A stretch of DNA of 64,000 nt, from contig CAVPTB010000007.1 in the NCBI GenBank assembly GCA_963708575.1, positions 1,302,001-1,366,000 on the forward strand, written 5' to 3'. Of this stretch, positions 8,613 through 18,616 are shown in pieces. Under the pieces are notes generated by a model. It was not told where the DNA came from. It worked only from the letters and a program-made list of their open reading frames with translations, and searched no databases. This DNA comes from DASVWZ01 sp963708575 (lineage in GTDB: Bacteria; Acidobacteriota; Terriglobia; Terriglobales; Acidobacteriaceae). Both the position numbers and the translations under genes were made by a program. The stretch's first letter is position 1, and every line of letters starts with the position of its first letter.

Positions 8613-8731
8613 CCAGTCCAGGCCTCGATCACAATAGCTCGTGAAGATGCTTGGCGGCGCCATGCATTCGGGAATTCCAAGAACCCTTCCGTATACAATT
8701 CCACCATCGAATTTCTGAGGGCGTGCAACGA

Positions 8732-9745
8732 ATGACAAGACTGGGGAAGACACTGCTCGTTGGCGGTCCGGCGTTAATCTTCGCGCTGATCGTTGCTATC
8801 ACTTTGACAATCGGGTGGCGCCCATTTATCGGGCCCAGAACTCGTGCGCTCACGGCGCGGAAATTCGAAGTCACACCGCAGCGACTTGAGCGAGGGAAAT
8901 ACATTTTCAACGCGAGGTCAGCGTGCGTCGATTGTCATTCCGAGCACGATACAACTGGCGAGCATCAGGTCCGAGCCGGGTTTGAGGGTGCGGGAGAGGT
9001 CATGCCGTTCGAAGGCTTGCCGGGCCGGATCGTAGCTCCCAACCTCACGGCCGACGTGCAAACCGGAGCAGGCGCTTGGACAGACGATCAGATTGCTCGT
9101 GCCATCCGCGAAGGCATCGGTCACGATGGCCGGACACTCTTTCCCATGATGCCCTACACGCTATATCGCCGAATGTCAGACGAGGATCTCGCAGCAGTGG
9201 TGGTTTACATCCGCTCGCTTCCCGCGGTGCGTCATGAGTTGCCCGCCACCGACGTGATCTTTCCAGTGAAATATCTGATCCGCACTGTACCTGAGCCGGT
9301 ATTAGCGCCAGTAAATGGACCGGATCCAGCGAATCGGGTGCAGTGGGGAAGTTATCTGGCCACGATGGGCGGCTGTGGCGATTGTCATACTCCGACCACG
9401 GAACACGGAGAGGCCCTTCCCGGCGAAGATTTTGCCGGCGGGCAGTACTTCAAAGGGGCATGGGGAGAAGCAGCTAGTGCAAATATCACTCCGGACGCGT
9501 CCGGGATCAGCTATTACGACGAGGCACTTTTCATTCAAGCCTTACGTACTGGCTACGTGCGGGCGCGCAAACTCAGCCCTCTCATGCCTTACGATCAATT
9601 TAAGGGCATGTCGGATGATGATTTGAAGGCAATCTTCGCTTATCTACGGACCGTCAAACCTGTGCGGCACCACGTTGATAATTCGGAGCCTCCTACCTAT
9701 TGCAAACTGTGCCGCACCAAGCATGGTGCAGGAGACCAGAATTAG
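8732..9745 (+). CDS. Membrane-anchored diheme cytochrome c
   Basis: 337 aa. An N-terminal uncleaved-looking hydrophobic segment (residues 7-28) anchors it, with the rest in the periplasm. Two class I haem c domains follow: CVDCH at residues 65-69 with distal MMPYTLYRRMSDEDLAAVVVYIRS, and CGDCH at 215-219 with SPLMPYDQFKGMSDDDLKAIFAYLR. This two-domain layout is typical of alcohol- and aldehyde-dehydrogenase cytochrome subunits and of stand-alone electron carriers. A third Cys pair, CKLC near the C-terminus, lacks the haem histidine. ATG at 8732 is chosen because GAGG is 13 bases upstream and the hydrophobic segment follows at once. No dehydrogenase partner is adjacent. Confidence 0.88.
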   Translation: MTRLGKTLLVGGPALIFALIVAITLTIGWRPFIGPRTRALTARKFEVTPQRLERGKYIFNARSACVDCHSEHDTTGEHQVRAGFEGAGEVMPFEGLPGRIVAPNLTADVQTGAGAWTDDQIARAIREGIGHDGRTLFPMMPYTLYRRMSDEDLAAVVVYIRSLPAVRHELPATDVIFPVKYLIRTVPEPVLAPVNGPDPANRVQWGSYLATMGGCGDCHTPTTEHGEALPGEDFAGGQYFKGAWGEAASANITPDASGISYYDEALFIQALRTGYVRARKLSPLMPYDQFKGMSDDDLKAIFAYLRTVKPVRHHVDNSEPPTYCKLCRTKHGAGDQN

Positions 9746-9803
9746 GCCCTCGCAAGTCGGGATTCACAGCTAGGGCGCTGGCCGGAACGCTGTAGAATCG
9801 AAG

Positions 9804-12800
9804 ATGCCCATGTCGGAACAATTCGTTCATCTCCATCTCCACACTGACTACTCCATGCTCGACGGCGCCTGCGACGTTGAAAAGCTCTGCGAGCGCGTGA
9901 AAGAACTGGGTATGCCCGCCGTGGCCATGACAGATCATGGCAATATTTTCGGCGCAGTGCATTTTGTGAATGCGGCGAAGCAGGCTGGGGTGAAGCCGAT
10001 CATCGGATGCGAGCTCTACGTTTGCAAGAAAGACGATCACGTCATCTCGCGAACACCTCCTGACGGAGACACCTATAACCATCTTCTAGTGCTGGCCGAG
10101 AATGAAGAGGGCTACCGGAATCTCGCGAAGATCACGTCGGAAGCCTCAATGCGCGGCTTCTATTACAAGCCCCGAGTCAGCAAGAAGTTCCTGGCGGAGC
10201 ATTCCAAGGGATTGATCGGATTGTCGGGATGCCTGAAGGGCGAAGTCGCGGAATATCTGATGGAAGAAAAGTACGAGGCGGCGCGCGACGCGGCCGCGCA
10301 ATACCGTGATCTGTTCGGCAAGGACAATTTCTTCCTGGAAATTCAGGATCAGGGTCTGGAGGATGAACACCGCATTCACGCCAACCTTTTTCGTCTGGAA
10401 AAAGAACTCGGTCTTCCCATGGTGGCCACCAACGACAGCCACTATCTCTGCGAAGACGATGCACACGCGCAAGACGTGATGGTCTGCATTCAGACGGGCA
10501 AGTCGATTCAAGATACGAACCGGATGAAGTTCCAGGGTACTGGCTTCTATGTGAAGAACCATGCCGAGATGTTCCAGGTCTTCAAGCATGCGCCGGATGT
10601 CCTGGCCCGAACCTTGGCCATTGCCGAACGCTGCAACATGAAGCTGGAGAAAGTCAGCAACCCGTTCCCGCATTTCGATGTGCCCGCGGGCTACACCCTA
10701 GACAGCTACTTCGAGCACGTTTGCCGCGAAGGTTTTGGGCGACGTCAAGAGAGTCTCCGATTGGTTGAAGCCGCGGGACGCTTGAAGCACAGCATGGCGG
10801 AATACGAGCAGCGGCTGGCGCGCGAGATCGCCATCATTCAACAGATGAAGTTTTCCGGATACTTTCTGATTGTGTGGGACTTCATCCGCTACGCGAAAGA
10901 ACAGGACATCCCGGTAGGACCGGGTCGCGGTTCGGCGGCGGGGTCGCTGGTTTCCTACTCGATGGGAATTACCGATATCGATCCGTTGCAACATGAATTG
11001 CTGTTCGAGCGCTTCCTGAACCCTGAGCGTATTTCGATGCCTGACATCGACATCGACTTTTGCATGAACCGGCGCGGGGAAGTGATCGAATACGTCACGC
11101 GCAAATACGGGCGCGAGAACGTGGCCCAGATCATCACCTTTGGCACGATGGCGGCAAAAGCGGCGATCAAAGACGTGGGCCGCGCCATGGATATTCCCTA
11201 CACCGATGTCGACCGTATCGCCAAGATGGTGCCCACACAGATCAACATTACGATCGAACACGCGATCAGGGATTCACCCGCACTGCAGCAGGCGTACGAG
11301 AATGAGCCGCAGATCCGTGAACTGATCGATACTGCCAAGAGGTTGGAAGGACTGGTCAGAAATTCCGGGGTCCACGCCGCCGGCGTGGTGATTTCGCCGC
11401 GCCCCCTGCTCGAACTTGTCCCGTTGCATAAAACAAAGAACGACGAAATCGTGACCGCCTTTGACATGGTGGCCATCGAAAAGATGGGCCTGCTGAAGAT
11501 GGATTTTCTCGGGCTTACCACGCTGACCATTCTCGACGATGCGGTGAAGCTCATTTTGCAGACCAAGGGTCAAAAGATCGTTCTGGAAGATATTCAACTG
11601 ACCGACGAAGTCACGTACCAGAAGGTCTTTCACAGCGGATTAACTTCGGGCGTCTTCCAGTTTGAATCGCATGGGATGCGCGACGTGTTGCGGCGGTACC
11701 AGCCCAGCACGATCGGAGATCTCACCGCTCTCAACGCTCTGTATCGCCCGGGCCCGATTCAAGGCGGGATGATCGACGACTTCATCGATCGCAAACACGG
11801 GCGGAAAAAGGTCGAGTACGAACTGCCGGAGCTGAAGGAAGTATTGGAAGAGACGTTAGGCGTCATCGTCTACCAGGAACAGGTGATGCAGATCGCCAAC
11901 CGTCTCGCGGGATATTCGCTCGGCGAAGCAGACCTGCTACGGCGCGCCATGGGTAAGAAGAAGGCTGAAGAGATGGCGCAGCAGCGAGAACGATTTGTCG
12001 AGGGCGCGACGCGAAATGGCTATCCGCCAAAGAAAATCGAAAAGATATTCGACCTGATGGCGCAGTTTGCGGGATACGGGTTCAATAAATCGCACTCAGC
12101 GGCCTATGCGCTGTTGGCGTACCACACCGCTTATTTGAAGACTCATTTCCCGGTGGAGTTCATGGCGGCCTTGCTAACCTCGGTGACCGGCAACACCGAT
12201 GACGTGGTGAAGTACATCAACGAATGTCGCGAGATGGGGATTGCAGTCGAACCGCCAGATATTAACGTCAGCGCAGCGAACTTTACGCCACATGGTGAGG
12301 CAATTCGATTCGGTTTGGCAGCGGTCAAGAACGTGGGACACAATGCGATCGAGTCAATCGTGGCTGGACGTAAGGAATCGGGCCGCTATCGTTCGATTTA
12401 CGAGTTCTGCGAGAAGGTCGATCTACGGCTTTTGAACAAACGAGTGCTGGAGTCTTTGATCAAGAGCGGCGCCATGGATTCACTAGGACGCCGCGCGCAA
12501 CTTATGGGAGTTCTCGACAGGGCGATTGACCGCGCATTGAAGACGCAGCGCGATGCGGAATCGGGCCAGCACGGTCTCTTCGGAGTGTTCCAGCAGGAAG
12601 AAAGCCATGGCGAGAGCGAGAGGCTTCCCGATACGCCCGACTGGGATGAGCACGTGCGTCTCGCCGCCGAAAAAGAAATTCTCGGGTTCTTCATCACCGG
12701 CCATCCCTTGGAGAAGTACCACGACAAGCTGGAAGACTTGCACGCTCTGAGCACAGCGGACATTGCTGCAGTAAAAAACTCCACGGGCAAAGATGAAACC

Positions 12801-13295
12801 ATTTGTACTGCCGGAATCATTTCCAACCTGCGCGTGCTGAAATCCAAAAAAGGCGATTTCTACGCCCAAGGCACGCTGGAGGATATGCTTGGCTCGGTCG
12901 AGATGATCGTGTTTCCGGAAGCATTCAAGAAGATCGGCGAAAAGGTAAAACTGGAGGTTCCAGTATTGGTGCGCGGCGGGCTGCGCATTGAAGAGGGCGT
13001 GAACCCCAAGCTGACCGCCAACGACATCATTCCTTTGGAAGACGCGAAGGTGCCGTTGCCACGTGCGCTTCGTATTCGCATTCCTCTGGACACGGCAACC
13101 GAGACCACGGTCGATGCCCTACATGCGCTGTGTATGCTTCGTAAGGGCGAGGCTAAGGTATTGTTTGACGTCGAGCGCCAGGGCGATTTCATGGTGGTCA
13201 TGGAGGCGGAAGGCTATAATGTCCAACCAGACCGCAATTTCATGGCACGCGTCGAAGAGTTATGTGGCCGGGGTGCGGTTCGGGTGATCAACTAA
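9804..13295 (+). CDS. dnaE: DNA polymerase III subunit alpha
   Basis: 1163 aa, normal for DnaE. It is the replicative polymerase catalytic subunit. Domains in order: PHP domain (HLHLHTDYSMLDGA at residues about 9-22, AMTDHGN), palm and active site (GPGRGSAAGSLVSYSMGITDIDP, catalytic aspartates in PDIDIDF at residues 413-419), thumb and fingers (RRAMGKKKAEEM, GYGFNKSHSAAYA), helix-hairpin-helix near residue 850-900, and an OB fold (TICTAGIISNLRVLKSKKG). A second ATG two codons downstream at 9810 is an equally possible start. It stands at the head of a plus-strand run that continues with accA. Confidence 0.98.
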   Translation: MPMSEQFVHLHLHTDYSMLDGACDVEKLCERVKELGMPAVAMTDHGNIFGAVHFVNAAKQAGVKPIIGCELYVCKKDDHVISRTPPDGDTYNHLLVLAENEEGYRNLAKITSEASMRGFYYKPRVSKKFLAEHSKGLIGLSGCLKGEVAEYLMEEKYEAARDAAAQYRDLFGKDNFFLEIQDQGLEDEHRIHANLFRLEKELGLPMVATNDSHYLCEDDAHAQDVMVCIQTGKSIQDTNRMKFQGTGFYVKNHAEMFQVFKHAPDVLARTLAIAERCNMKLEKVSNPFPHFDVPAGYTLDSYFEHVCREGFGRRQESLRLVEAAGRLKHSMAEYEQRLAREIAIIQQMKFSGYFLIVWDFIRYAKEQDIPVGPGRGSAAGSLVSYSMGITDIDPLQHELLFERFLNPERISMPDIDIDFCMNRRGEVIEYVTRKYGRENVAQIITFGTMAAKAAIKDVGRAMDIPYTDVDRIAKMVPTQINITIEHAIRDSPALQQAYENEPQIRELIDTAKRLEGLVRNSGVHAAGVVISPRPLLELVPLHKTKNDEIVTAFDMVAIEKMGLLKMDFLGLTTLTILDDAVKLILQTKGQKIVLEDIQLTDEVTYQKVFHSGLTSGVFQFESHGMRDVLRRYQPSTIGDLTALNALYRPGPIQGGMIDDFIDRKHGRKKVEYELPELKEVLEETLGVIVYQEQVMQIANRLAGYSLGEADLLRRAMGKKKAEEMAQQRERFVEGATRNGYPPKKIEKIFDLMAQFAGYGFNKSHSAAYALLAYHTAYLKTHFPVEFMAALLTSVTGNTDDVVKYINECREMGIAVEPPDINVSAANFTPHGEAIRFGLAAVKNVGHNAIESIVAGRKESGRYRSIYEFCEKVDLRLLNKRVLESLIKSGAMDSLGRRAQLMGVLDRAIDRALKTQRDAESGQHGLFGVFQQEESHGESERLPDTPDWDEHVRLAAEKEILGFFITGHPLEKYHDKLEDLHALSTADIAAVKNSTGKDETICTAGIISNLRVLKSKKGDFYAQGTLEDMLGSVEMIVFPEAFKKIGEKVKLEVPVLVRGGLRIEEGVNPKLTANDIIPLEDAKVPLPRALRIRIPLDTATETTVDALHALCMLRKGEAKVLFDVERQGDFMVVMEAEGYNVQPDRNFMARVEELCGRGAVRVIN

Positions 13296-13448
13296 GTCTG
13301 ACGGATGAGAGCTTCCACTCACAGAAGTGTTGCGCTGCAAGCGGCCGCTCCACTGGCCACGAACGTGGCTCTCTCCCTGAGCGGCGCGGATTGGCTGCTC
13401 TCCATGGTCGAAAATCGTTGGGCGACAAGGAATGGTGACGGCACAAAG

Positions 13449-14406
13449 ATGGAGTCTCAATTGAAGGCGCAGCAGGAACTGGAAAAGATCGAGTTACAGC
13501 TGTCCAAGCTGCAGGCACTGCCGGGACAGGATCGCGAGCTGCGTGACCAGATTCAACAGCTGCATGACCGTATCCACGAACTGCGCGAACAGGTGACAAT
13601 CCACAGCGTTGCCTGGGAAAAGGCGGAACTGGCACGCCACCCGCAGCGGCCGCAAATGCTTGATTATGTCGAACGCGTCTTTACCGACTTCGCCGAAATT
13701 CATGGCGACCGGGGTTTTGCCAATGACCATGCAATTGTTGCTGGTATGGCGCGCTTTCATGGCGAAGAAGTGATGGTGATCGGCACTCAGAAGGGCCGGG
13801 ACATGAAGCAGCGCGTGTTCCGCAATTTCGGCATGCCGCATCCCGAGGGGTATCGCAAAGCGCTGCGCATCATGAAAATCGCAGAGAAATTTGGCCGTCC
13901 CGTTCTCACGTTTGTGGATACCGACGGCGCCTATCCTGGGCTCGATGCGGAAGAACGCGGACAGGCTGAAGCGATCGCGCGGAACCTGCGGGAGATGGCC
14001 CGATTGAAGGTGCCCATCGTGACTACTGTTATTGGGGTGGGCGGCAGCGGTGGTGCCCTGGCGATTGCCGTGGCTGACCGCGTTCTTATGATGGAGAATT
14101 CGATTTACTCGGTGATTTCACCCGAAGGGCTGCGCTTCGATCATGTGGCGGGATGCTTCCAAGAAAGTGCTGGCAGCTGAGGCGATGAAGATTACCGCGT
14201 CTGACCTAAATTCGCTCGGGATTATCGATGGGATAATCGCCGAACCGAAGGGCGGCGCGCACACCGATCACGAAGCCGCTGCCGCCTTGCTCGATGCCGA
14301 ATTGCTCAAGCAACTGGAAGACATTCGCAAACAGCCTGCGTCAGATCTGGTGGCCTCGCGATACAAGAAATTCCGCAACATGGCCCAATTCTTCCAGGTG
14401 GAGTAG
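13449..14406 (+). CDS. accA: Acetyl-CoA carboxylase carboxyltransferase subunit alpha, interrupted by a +1 frameshift
   Basis: AccA transfers carboxyl from biotin to acetyl-CoA, the first step of fatty acid synthesis. The N-terminal part reads normally from ATG 13449 (helical LQALPGQDRELRDQI, then GDRGFANDHAIVAGMARF, FVDTDGAYPGLDAEERGQAE, GVGGSGGALAIAVADRVLMM). At ISPEG the frame changes: removing one G from GGG at 14127-14129 restores GCASIMWRDASKKVLAAEAM and reading continues in frame to TAG at 14406. The repaired protein is about 318 aa, normal length. As drawn, the first frame stops at 14180. AccA is essential in most bacteria, so a base-calling or assembly insertion is likely; the shift point is GGG-C. 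The start has no strong ribosome site; an in-frame ATG at 13404 is an alternative. Confidence 0.9.
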
Positions 14407-14420
14407 CGCTGGAATCGTTC

Positions 14421-15221
14421 GTGAAGATCCCCATCTATCAGATCGATGCTTTCACTTCGGAAGTGTTTCGGGGGAATCCTGCGGCCGTGTGCCCGATTGA
14501 GCGTTGGCTCGAGCCGGAGACGATGCTGGCCATCGCTGCGGAGAACAATCTTTCAGAAACTGCGTTTCTGATGGCGCAACCGGGAGGCTTCGCGCTGCGC
14601 TGGTTCACTCCCAAGCACGAAGTGCGGCTATGCGGACATGCAACCTTGGCATCGGCCTTCCTGGTTTTTAATACGCTCGACCCTTCTGCTAGTTCCGTTC
14701 AGTTTGAGAGTTGTAGCGGCCCGTTACGCGTAAAGCGGGACGGTGATTGGATGGCGATGGATTTCCCGGCAATGCCGATTGTTCCACGCGAGCCGGCACC
14801 CCAATACCTCATGGAGGGCATGAATCCGCGACCCAGAATTGTGCTGCAGAGCGTCAATGACGCTCCGGAAGGGAATTTCTTTGTGGTCTACGAACGGGAA
14901 GAGGATGTGCGGAATACCCGGCCCGATCTAACGATGATCGAGCGACTGCATCCATCCGGAGTCGGGGTCACTGCTCCGGGCGACGACTGTGACTTCGTGT
15001 CCCGGTATTTCGCGCCCAGCTTTGGAATTCCTGAAGACCCGGTGACAGGTTCCACGCATTGTTCATTGGGGCCATACTGGGCTGAGCGACTGAAAAAGAC
15101 ATCTCTGCGTGCCAAGCAACTCTCCTCCCGAGGTGGTGAACTGCTCGTCGAGCCGCGCGGCGATCGTGTCATTCTGAAAGGCAAGGCCGTGATGTATATG
15201 AAAGGCACGATCTCGCTCTAA
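14421..15221 (+). CDS. PhzF family isomerase/epimerase-like protein
   Basis: 266 aa with the two-lobed PhzF (diaminopimelate epimerase-like) fold. Signatures: YQIDAFTSEVFRGNPAAV, NLSETAFL carrying the catalytic glutamate near residue 48, RWFTPKHEVRLCGHATLASA, and in the second lobe EDPVTGSTHCSLGPYW. PhzF itself isomerises DHHA in phenazine synthesis, but no phenazine genes are present, so the substrate is unknown. GTG start at 14421 directly before the first strand. It follows accA by 14 bases and may be co-transcribed with it. Confidence 0.88.
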   Translation: MKIPIYQIDAFTSEVFRGNPAAVCPIERWLEPETMLAIAAENNLSETAFLMAQPGGFALRWFTPKHEVRLCGHATLASAFLVFNTLDPSASSVQFESCSGPLRVKRDGDWMAMDFPAMPIVPREPAPQYLMEGMNPRPRIVLQSVNDAPEGNFFVVYEREEDVRNTRPDLTMIERLHPSGVGVTAPGDDCDFVSRYFAPSFGIPEDPVTGSTHCSLGPYWAERLKKTSLRAKQLSSRGGELLVEPRGDRVILKGKAVMYMKGTISL

Positions 15222-15295
15222 TCTTGTCCTGGACGGTTCGCACCGCGATTCAAGCTGGTTCCGGTTTGCGTCCTGCTTGCCTTTGAGTCCTGCCG

Positions 15296-15301
15296 TATAA
15301 T
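15296..15301 (+). promoter_or_regulatory. Likely -10 box of the korAB operon
   Basis: A perfect TATAAT lies 72 bases upstream of the korA start. The -35 region is not clear at normal spacing. GGGGAAGGA at 15358-15366 provides the ribosome binding site of korA. Confidence 0.4.
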
Positions 15302-15372
15302 CTAGGGTTCGCCTACAGTTCGGAACGTTCCTGAGCGGCTTTGGGGCTGCTCTGGCCGGGGAAGGATCAAGC

Positions 15373-17211
15373 ATGGCTACTACCGATGTGGCTCTCCGCG
15401 AGCACTCCGGAGGGATGCCGCAAAACCGCGTCGTCAACAACATGAGCATTCAGGTGGCGACGGTGAACGGCTCTGGCTCCCAGAGTTCGAACACAGTTTT
15501 GCTGCGCAGCATTTTCCAGATGGGTGTGCCGGTCTCGGGCAAGAACCTTTTCCCTTCGAACATCGCGGGGCTGCCGACCTGGTACACGATTCGCGCCAAT
15601 AAGGACGGCTACATTGCGCGGAAAAAGGAAATCGACTTCTGCGTCGCCATGAATCCGGAGACGGCGAAGGAAGATTGCATGTCGCTGGCGCCGGGAGCGG
15701 CGATTCTCTACGACGAACCGCTCAAACTGAATGAGTTGCGAAGTGATCTGACTTTTTACGCTGTGCCATACGACAAGCTGGTAACGCCAGTGTGCCCCGA
15801 GGCAAAGCTGCGCAAGTTGGTGCGCAACATGGTTTACGTCGGCGTCGTGGCCAAGTTGCTCGACATTGACATGGCGGAGGTGGAAAAGGCGCTACGCAAG
15901 CAGTTTGCCACCAAGGTGAAGGCTGCGAATCTGAATTGGGCGGCGGCCAAGGCAGGCTTTGATTATGCCGCTGCGAATCTCACCAAACAGGATCCCTACT
16001 TCATTCAGAGAATGGATAAGACGGCGGGCAAGATCATCATCGACGGCAACTCTGCGGCGGCGCTGGGATGTATGTTTGCGGGCGTCACCGTGGTCACGTG
16101 GTATCCCATCACGCCGTCGTCGTCACTGGTCGAGACCCTCATCGATTACATGAAGGAATACAGGATTGGTCCGGACGGGAAGGCGACGTTCGCGATCGTC
16201 CAGGCTGAGGATGAGTTGGCGGCCATCGGAATGGTCCTTGGTGCGGGCTGGGCTGGCGCTCGATCGATGACTGCCACCGCTGGGCCGGGAATCTCGTTGA
16301 TGGCGGAGTTCGCGGGATTATCCTACTACGCCGAAGTTCCCGGCGTGGTCTGGGACATCCAGCGGGTTGGCCCTTCAACTGGTTTGCCGACCCGAACTTC
16401 GCAGGGCGACATTCTCTCGACCGCATTCCTTTCGCATGGCGACACCAAACATGTCCTACTGATTCCAAGTTCAGTGGCGGAATGCTTCTCGATGGCGCAA
16501 GACGCTTTTAACCTGGCCGAGGAGTTGCAGAGCCTGGTGTTTGTGATGTCGGATCTGGATCTTGGAATGAACAATTGGATGTCAGAACCATTTGAATATC
16601 CGACAACTCCAATCAATCGCGGCAAGGTTCTTACCAAGGAGGATCTCGAGCGGTTGGGTGGATTTTCGCGTTACAAAGATGTTGATGGAGATGCCATCGG
16701 CTACCGCACCCTGCCGGGCACCCTGCATCCAGCGGCGGCGTATTTTGCGCGGGGCAGCGGCCACAACGAAAAATCGCAGTACAGCGAGCGCCCGGACGAC
16801 TTCGAACGCAACATGGAGCGCATCAACCGCAAGTTCGAAACCGCGCGCTCTCTGGTTCCACGGCCCGAGGTGACGATTACAGGCAAAGCAAAGATTGGGA
16901 TCATCGCCTACGGTACGACGCACTGGGCCATCGTCGAGGCGCGCGATCAACTGCGCAACGAATACGATGTTGAGACCGACTACCTACGGCTGCGTGCATA
17001 CCCGTTCACGCGAGAAGTACACGAATTCATCGAGAAGCACGAGCGGGTTTACGTCGTCGAGCAAAACCGCGATGCCCAGATGTTGAGCCTGCTCAAGCTG
17101 GATATCAAGCCGGAGCTGGTGGTCCGTCTGCGCAGCATCGCTCATATTCACGGATTGCCCGTGGATGCCCGTTCCGTCACCGACGAACTCATCAGCATGG
17201 AGGGCAAGTAG
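15373..17211 (+). CDS. korA: 2-oxoacid:ferredoxin oxidoreductase, fused gamma-alpha subunit
   Basis: 612 aa. The N-terminal 200 residues are the gamma domain (GSGSQSSNTVLLRSIFQMG, GKNLFPSNIAGLPTWYTIRA), and from about residue 225 comes the alpha domain (IIDGNSAAALGCMFAGVTVVTWYPITPSSS, AEDELAAIGMVLGAGWAGARSMTATAGPGISLM). Such gamma-alpha fusions with a separate beta subunit oxidise 2-oxoglutarate or related 2-oxoacids to acyl-CoA with ferredoxin as acceptor, or run in reverse. The start at 15373 has GGAAGGA seven bases upstream. korB starts at the very next base after its stop, so the two are one transcription and translation unit. Substrate preference (2-oxoglutarate, pyruvate or branched) cannot be read directly. 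Confidence 0.93.
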   Translation: MATTDVALREHSGGMPQNRVVNNMSIQVATVNGSGSQSSNTVLLRSIFQMGVPVSGKNLFPSNIAGLPTWYTIRANKDGYIARKKEIDFCVAMNPETAKEDCMSLAPGAAILYDEPLKLNELRSDLTFYAVPYDKLVTPVCPEAKLRKLVRNMVYVGVVAKLLDIDMAEVEKALRKQFATKVKAANLNWAAAKAGFDYAAANLTKQDPYFIQRMDKTAGKIIIDGNSAAALGCMFAGVTVVTWYPITPSSSLVETLIDYMKEYRIGPDGKATFAIVQAEDELAAIGMVLGAGWAGARSMTATAGPGISLMAEFAGLSYYAEVPGVVWDIQRVGPSTGLPTRTSQGDILSTAFLSHGDTKHVLLIPSSVAECFSMAQDAFNLAEELQSLVFVMSDLDLGMNNWMSEPFEYPTTPINRGKVLTKEDLERLGGFSRYKDVDGDAIGYRTLPGTLHPAAAYFARGSGHNEKSQYSERPDDFERNMERINRKFETARSLVPRPEVTITGKAKIGIIAYGTTHWAIVEARDQLRNEYDVETDYLRLRAYPFTREVHEFIEKHERVYVVEQNRDAQMLSLLKLDIKPELVVRLRSIAHIHGLPVDARSVTDELISMEGK

Positions 17212-18258
17212 ATGGCAACCACCCCAACCAGCACGCCGCCACCCAAGACTAACCGCATCGGCCTGACCGTTCTCGACTACCGCGGAGGCAAGACCACTCT
17301 TTGCGCGGGCTGCGGGCATAACGCCATCTCCGAGCGGATCATTGACAGCATGTATGAGATGGGAATCCAGCCGGAACGCGTGATCAAGCCGAGCGGTATC
17401 GGATGCTCGTCCAAGTCGCCGGCGTACTTTATGAGCCGGTCGCACAGTTTCAACGCGGTGCATGGCCGGATGCCTTCGGTGGCTACGGGAGCCGTTCTGG
17501 CAAACCACAAGCTGATTGCCCTTGGCGTCAGCGGGGACGGAGACACGGCGTCGATTGGCATCGGACAGTTCGTTCACCTCATGCGCCGCAATCTTCCGAT
17601 CATTTACATCATCGAAGACAACGGTGTTTATGGTCTGACGAAAGGCCAGTTTTCGGCGACCGCCGACCGGGGATCGACGTTGAAAAGTGGCGTGATCAAC
17701 GATTTGCCTCCGATCGACACTTGCGCGCTGGCCATTGAGCTGGGTGCGACGTTTGTGGGACGCTCGTTCTCTGGGGACAAGAAGCAGCTACACAGCATGC
17801 TGAAGGCCGCCATCGCGCACAAAGGCACGTCGATGCTCGATGTGGTCTCGCCATGCGTTACTTTTAATGATCATGAAGGCTCGACCAAGTCGTACAAATA
17901 CATGCTCGACCACGAAGAGCCCCTGCAAGACATCAACTTTATCCCGGTCTTCGAAGAGATCAACGTGGAATACGACCCCGGAACGACGGTCGAAGTCACC
18001 ATGCATGATGGTTCGCGCCTACGGTTGCGCAAGCTGGAACCAGACTACGATCCGACGAACCGCATCGAAGCCATCAGCCGCCTGCATGGAGCCAAAGAAA
18101 AGGGCGAGGTGCTAACGGGAGTGTTCTACATCAATCCGACGGCACCAACGTTCATCGACATGCTAAACGTAACGGATGAGTCACTTGCAACTCTGCCGGA
18201 GTCGATAGTTCGCCCGAGCAAGGAAGTGTTGGAGCAGGCCATGGAAGAGTTGCGCTAG
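17212..18258 (+). CDS. korB: 2-oxoacid:ferredoxin oxidoreductase subunit beta
   Basis: 348 aa. This is the thiamine-diphosphate and iron-sulfur binding subunit. Cluster and cofactor residues are seen in TLCAGCGHNAISERI, SGIGCSSKSPAYFMS and HGRMPSVATGA; the ThDP/Mg motif is GVSGDGDTASIGIGQFVH with IIEDNGVYGLTKGQFSATAD; a fourth conserved cysteine occurs in VVSPCVTFNDHEGSTKS. It completes the KorA protein encoded immediately upstream, forming a 2-oxoacid oxidoreductase that feeds electrons to ferredoxin. No ferredoxin gene is adjacent, although a 2Fe-2S ferredoxin-like protein is encoded at 18902. Confidence 0.95.
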   Translation: MATTPTSTPPPKTNRIGLTVLDYRGGKTTLCAGCGHNAISERIIDSMYEMGIQPERVIKPSGIGCSSKSPAYFMSRSHSFNAVHGRMPSVATGAVLANHKLIALGVSGDGDTASIGIGQFVHLMRRNLPIIYIIEDNGVYGLTKGQFSATADRGSTLKSGVINDLPPIDTCALAIELGATFVGRSFSGDKKQLHSMLKAAIAHKGTSMLDVVSPCVTFNDHEGSTKSYKYMLDHEEPLQDINFIPVFEEINVEYDPGTTVEVTMHDGSRLRLRKLEPDYDPTNRIEAISRLHGAKEKGEVLTGVFYINPTAPTFIDMLNVTDESLATLPESIVRPSKEVLEQAMEELR

Positions 18259-18285
18259 CTCCAAAAAGCGCCTGCGCTGCCCCGT

Positions 18286-18492
18286 CTAGGCCGCGGTTTC
18301 GTCGTCTTCGGGTTCGCCAGAGTGTTCTTCGTTGTTGCCGGGCTCGGGAAAATCGGAATCCGCGGATTTGAGCATCGCGTCCTGATCGCGGTGTCCGAGT
18401 TGTCCTTGCATGGAAACGTTGGTTGGGTCGTTTGGCCTGTCCTGCTCAACAGCACCTTTGGAACAATCCTGGTCTTTTTCTTTTTCACTCAT
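18286..18492 (-). CDS. Small acidic hydrophilic protein, unknown
   Basis: 68 aa, very rich in D, E, N, Q, S and K with no hydrophobic core, so likely disordered. ATG at 18492 has AGGAG about 11 bases upstream on the minus strand. It contains EKEKDQDCSKG at the N-terminus and an acidic C-terminus (EDDETAA). I do not recognise it. It converges on korB. The biased composition is protein-like rather than that of a shadow frame, but the case is modest. Confidence 0.45.
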   Translation of the reverse strand: MSEKEKDQDCSKGAVEQDRPNDPTNVSMQGQLGHRDQDAMLKSADSDFPEPGNNEEHSGEPEDDETAA

Positions 18493-18616
18493 CGAGCCAC
18501 GGCTCCTGTAGTCTTGGGGATGTACTTCGCAAGTAACAGCCTATTCCGAAACTTCTACTTTCAACCGGCGTTTTTCATGTATACAGAGTAGAAAAATCCC
18601 ATATCGTGGAGGGGTG

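Noticed and set aside
13404..13448. Extended N-terminus of accA from an upstream ATG
   Set aside because: It would add a non-conserved stretch; the helical AccA N-terminus begins at 13449. Kept only as an alternative.
18255..18488. Alternative minus-strand frame overlapping the small acidic protein
   Set aside because: Its composition (many R, T, P) looks random, and the frame starting at 18492 has the better ribosome site.
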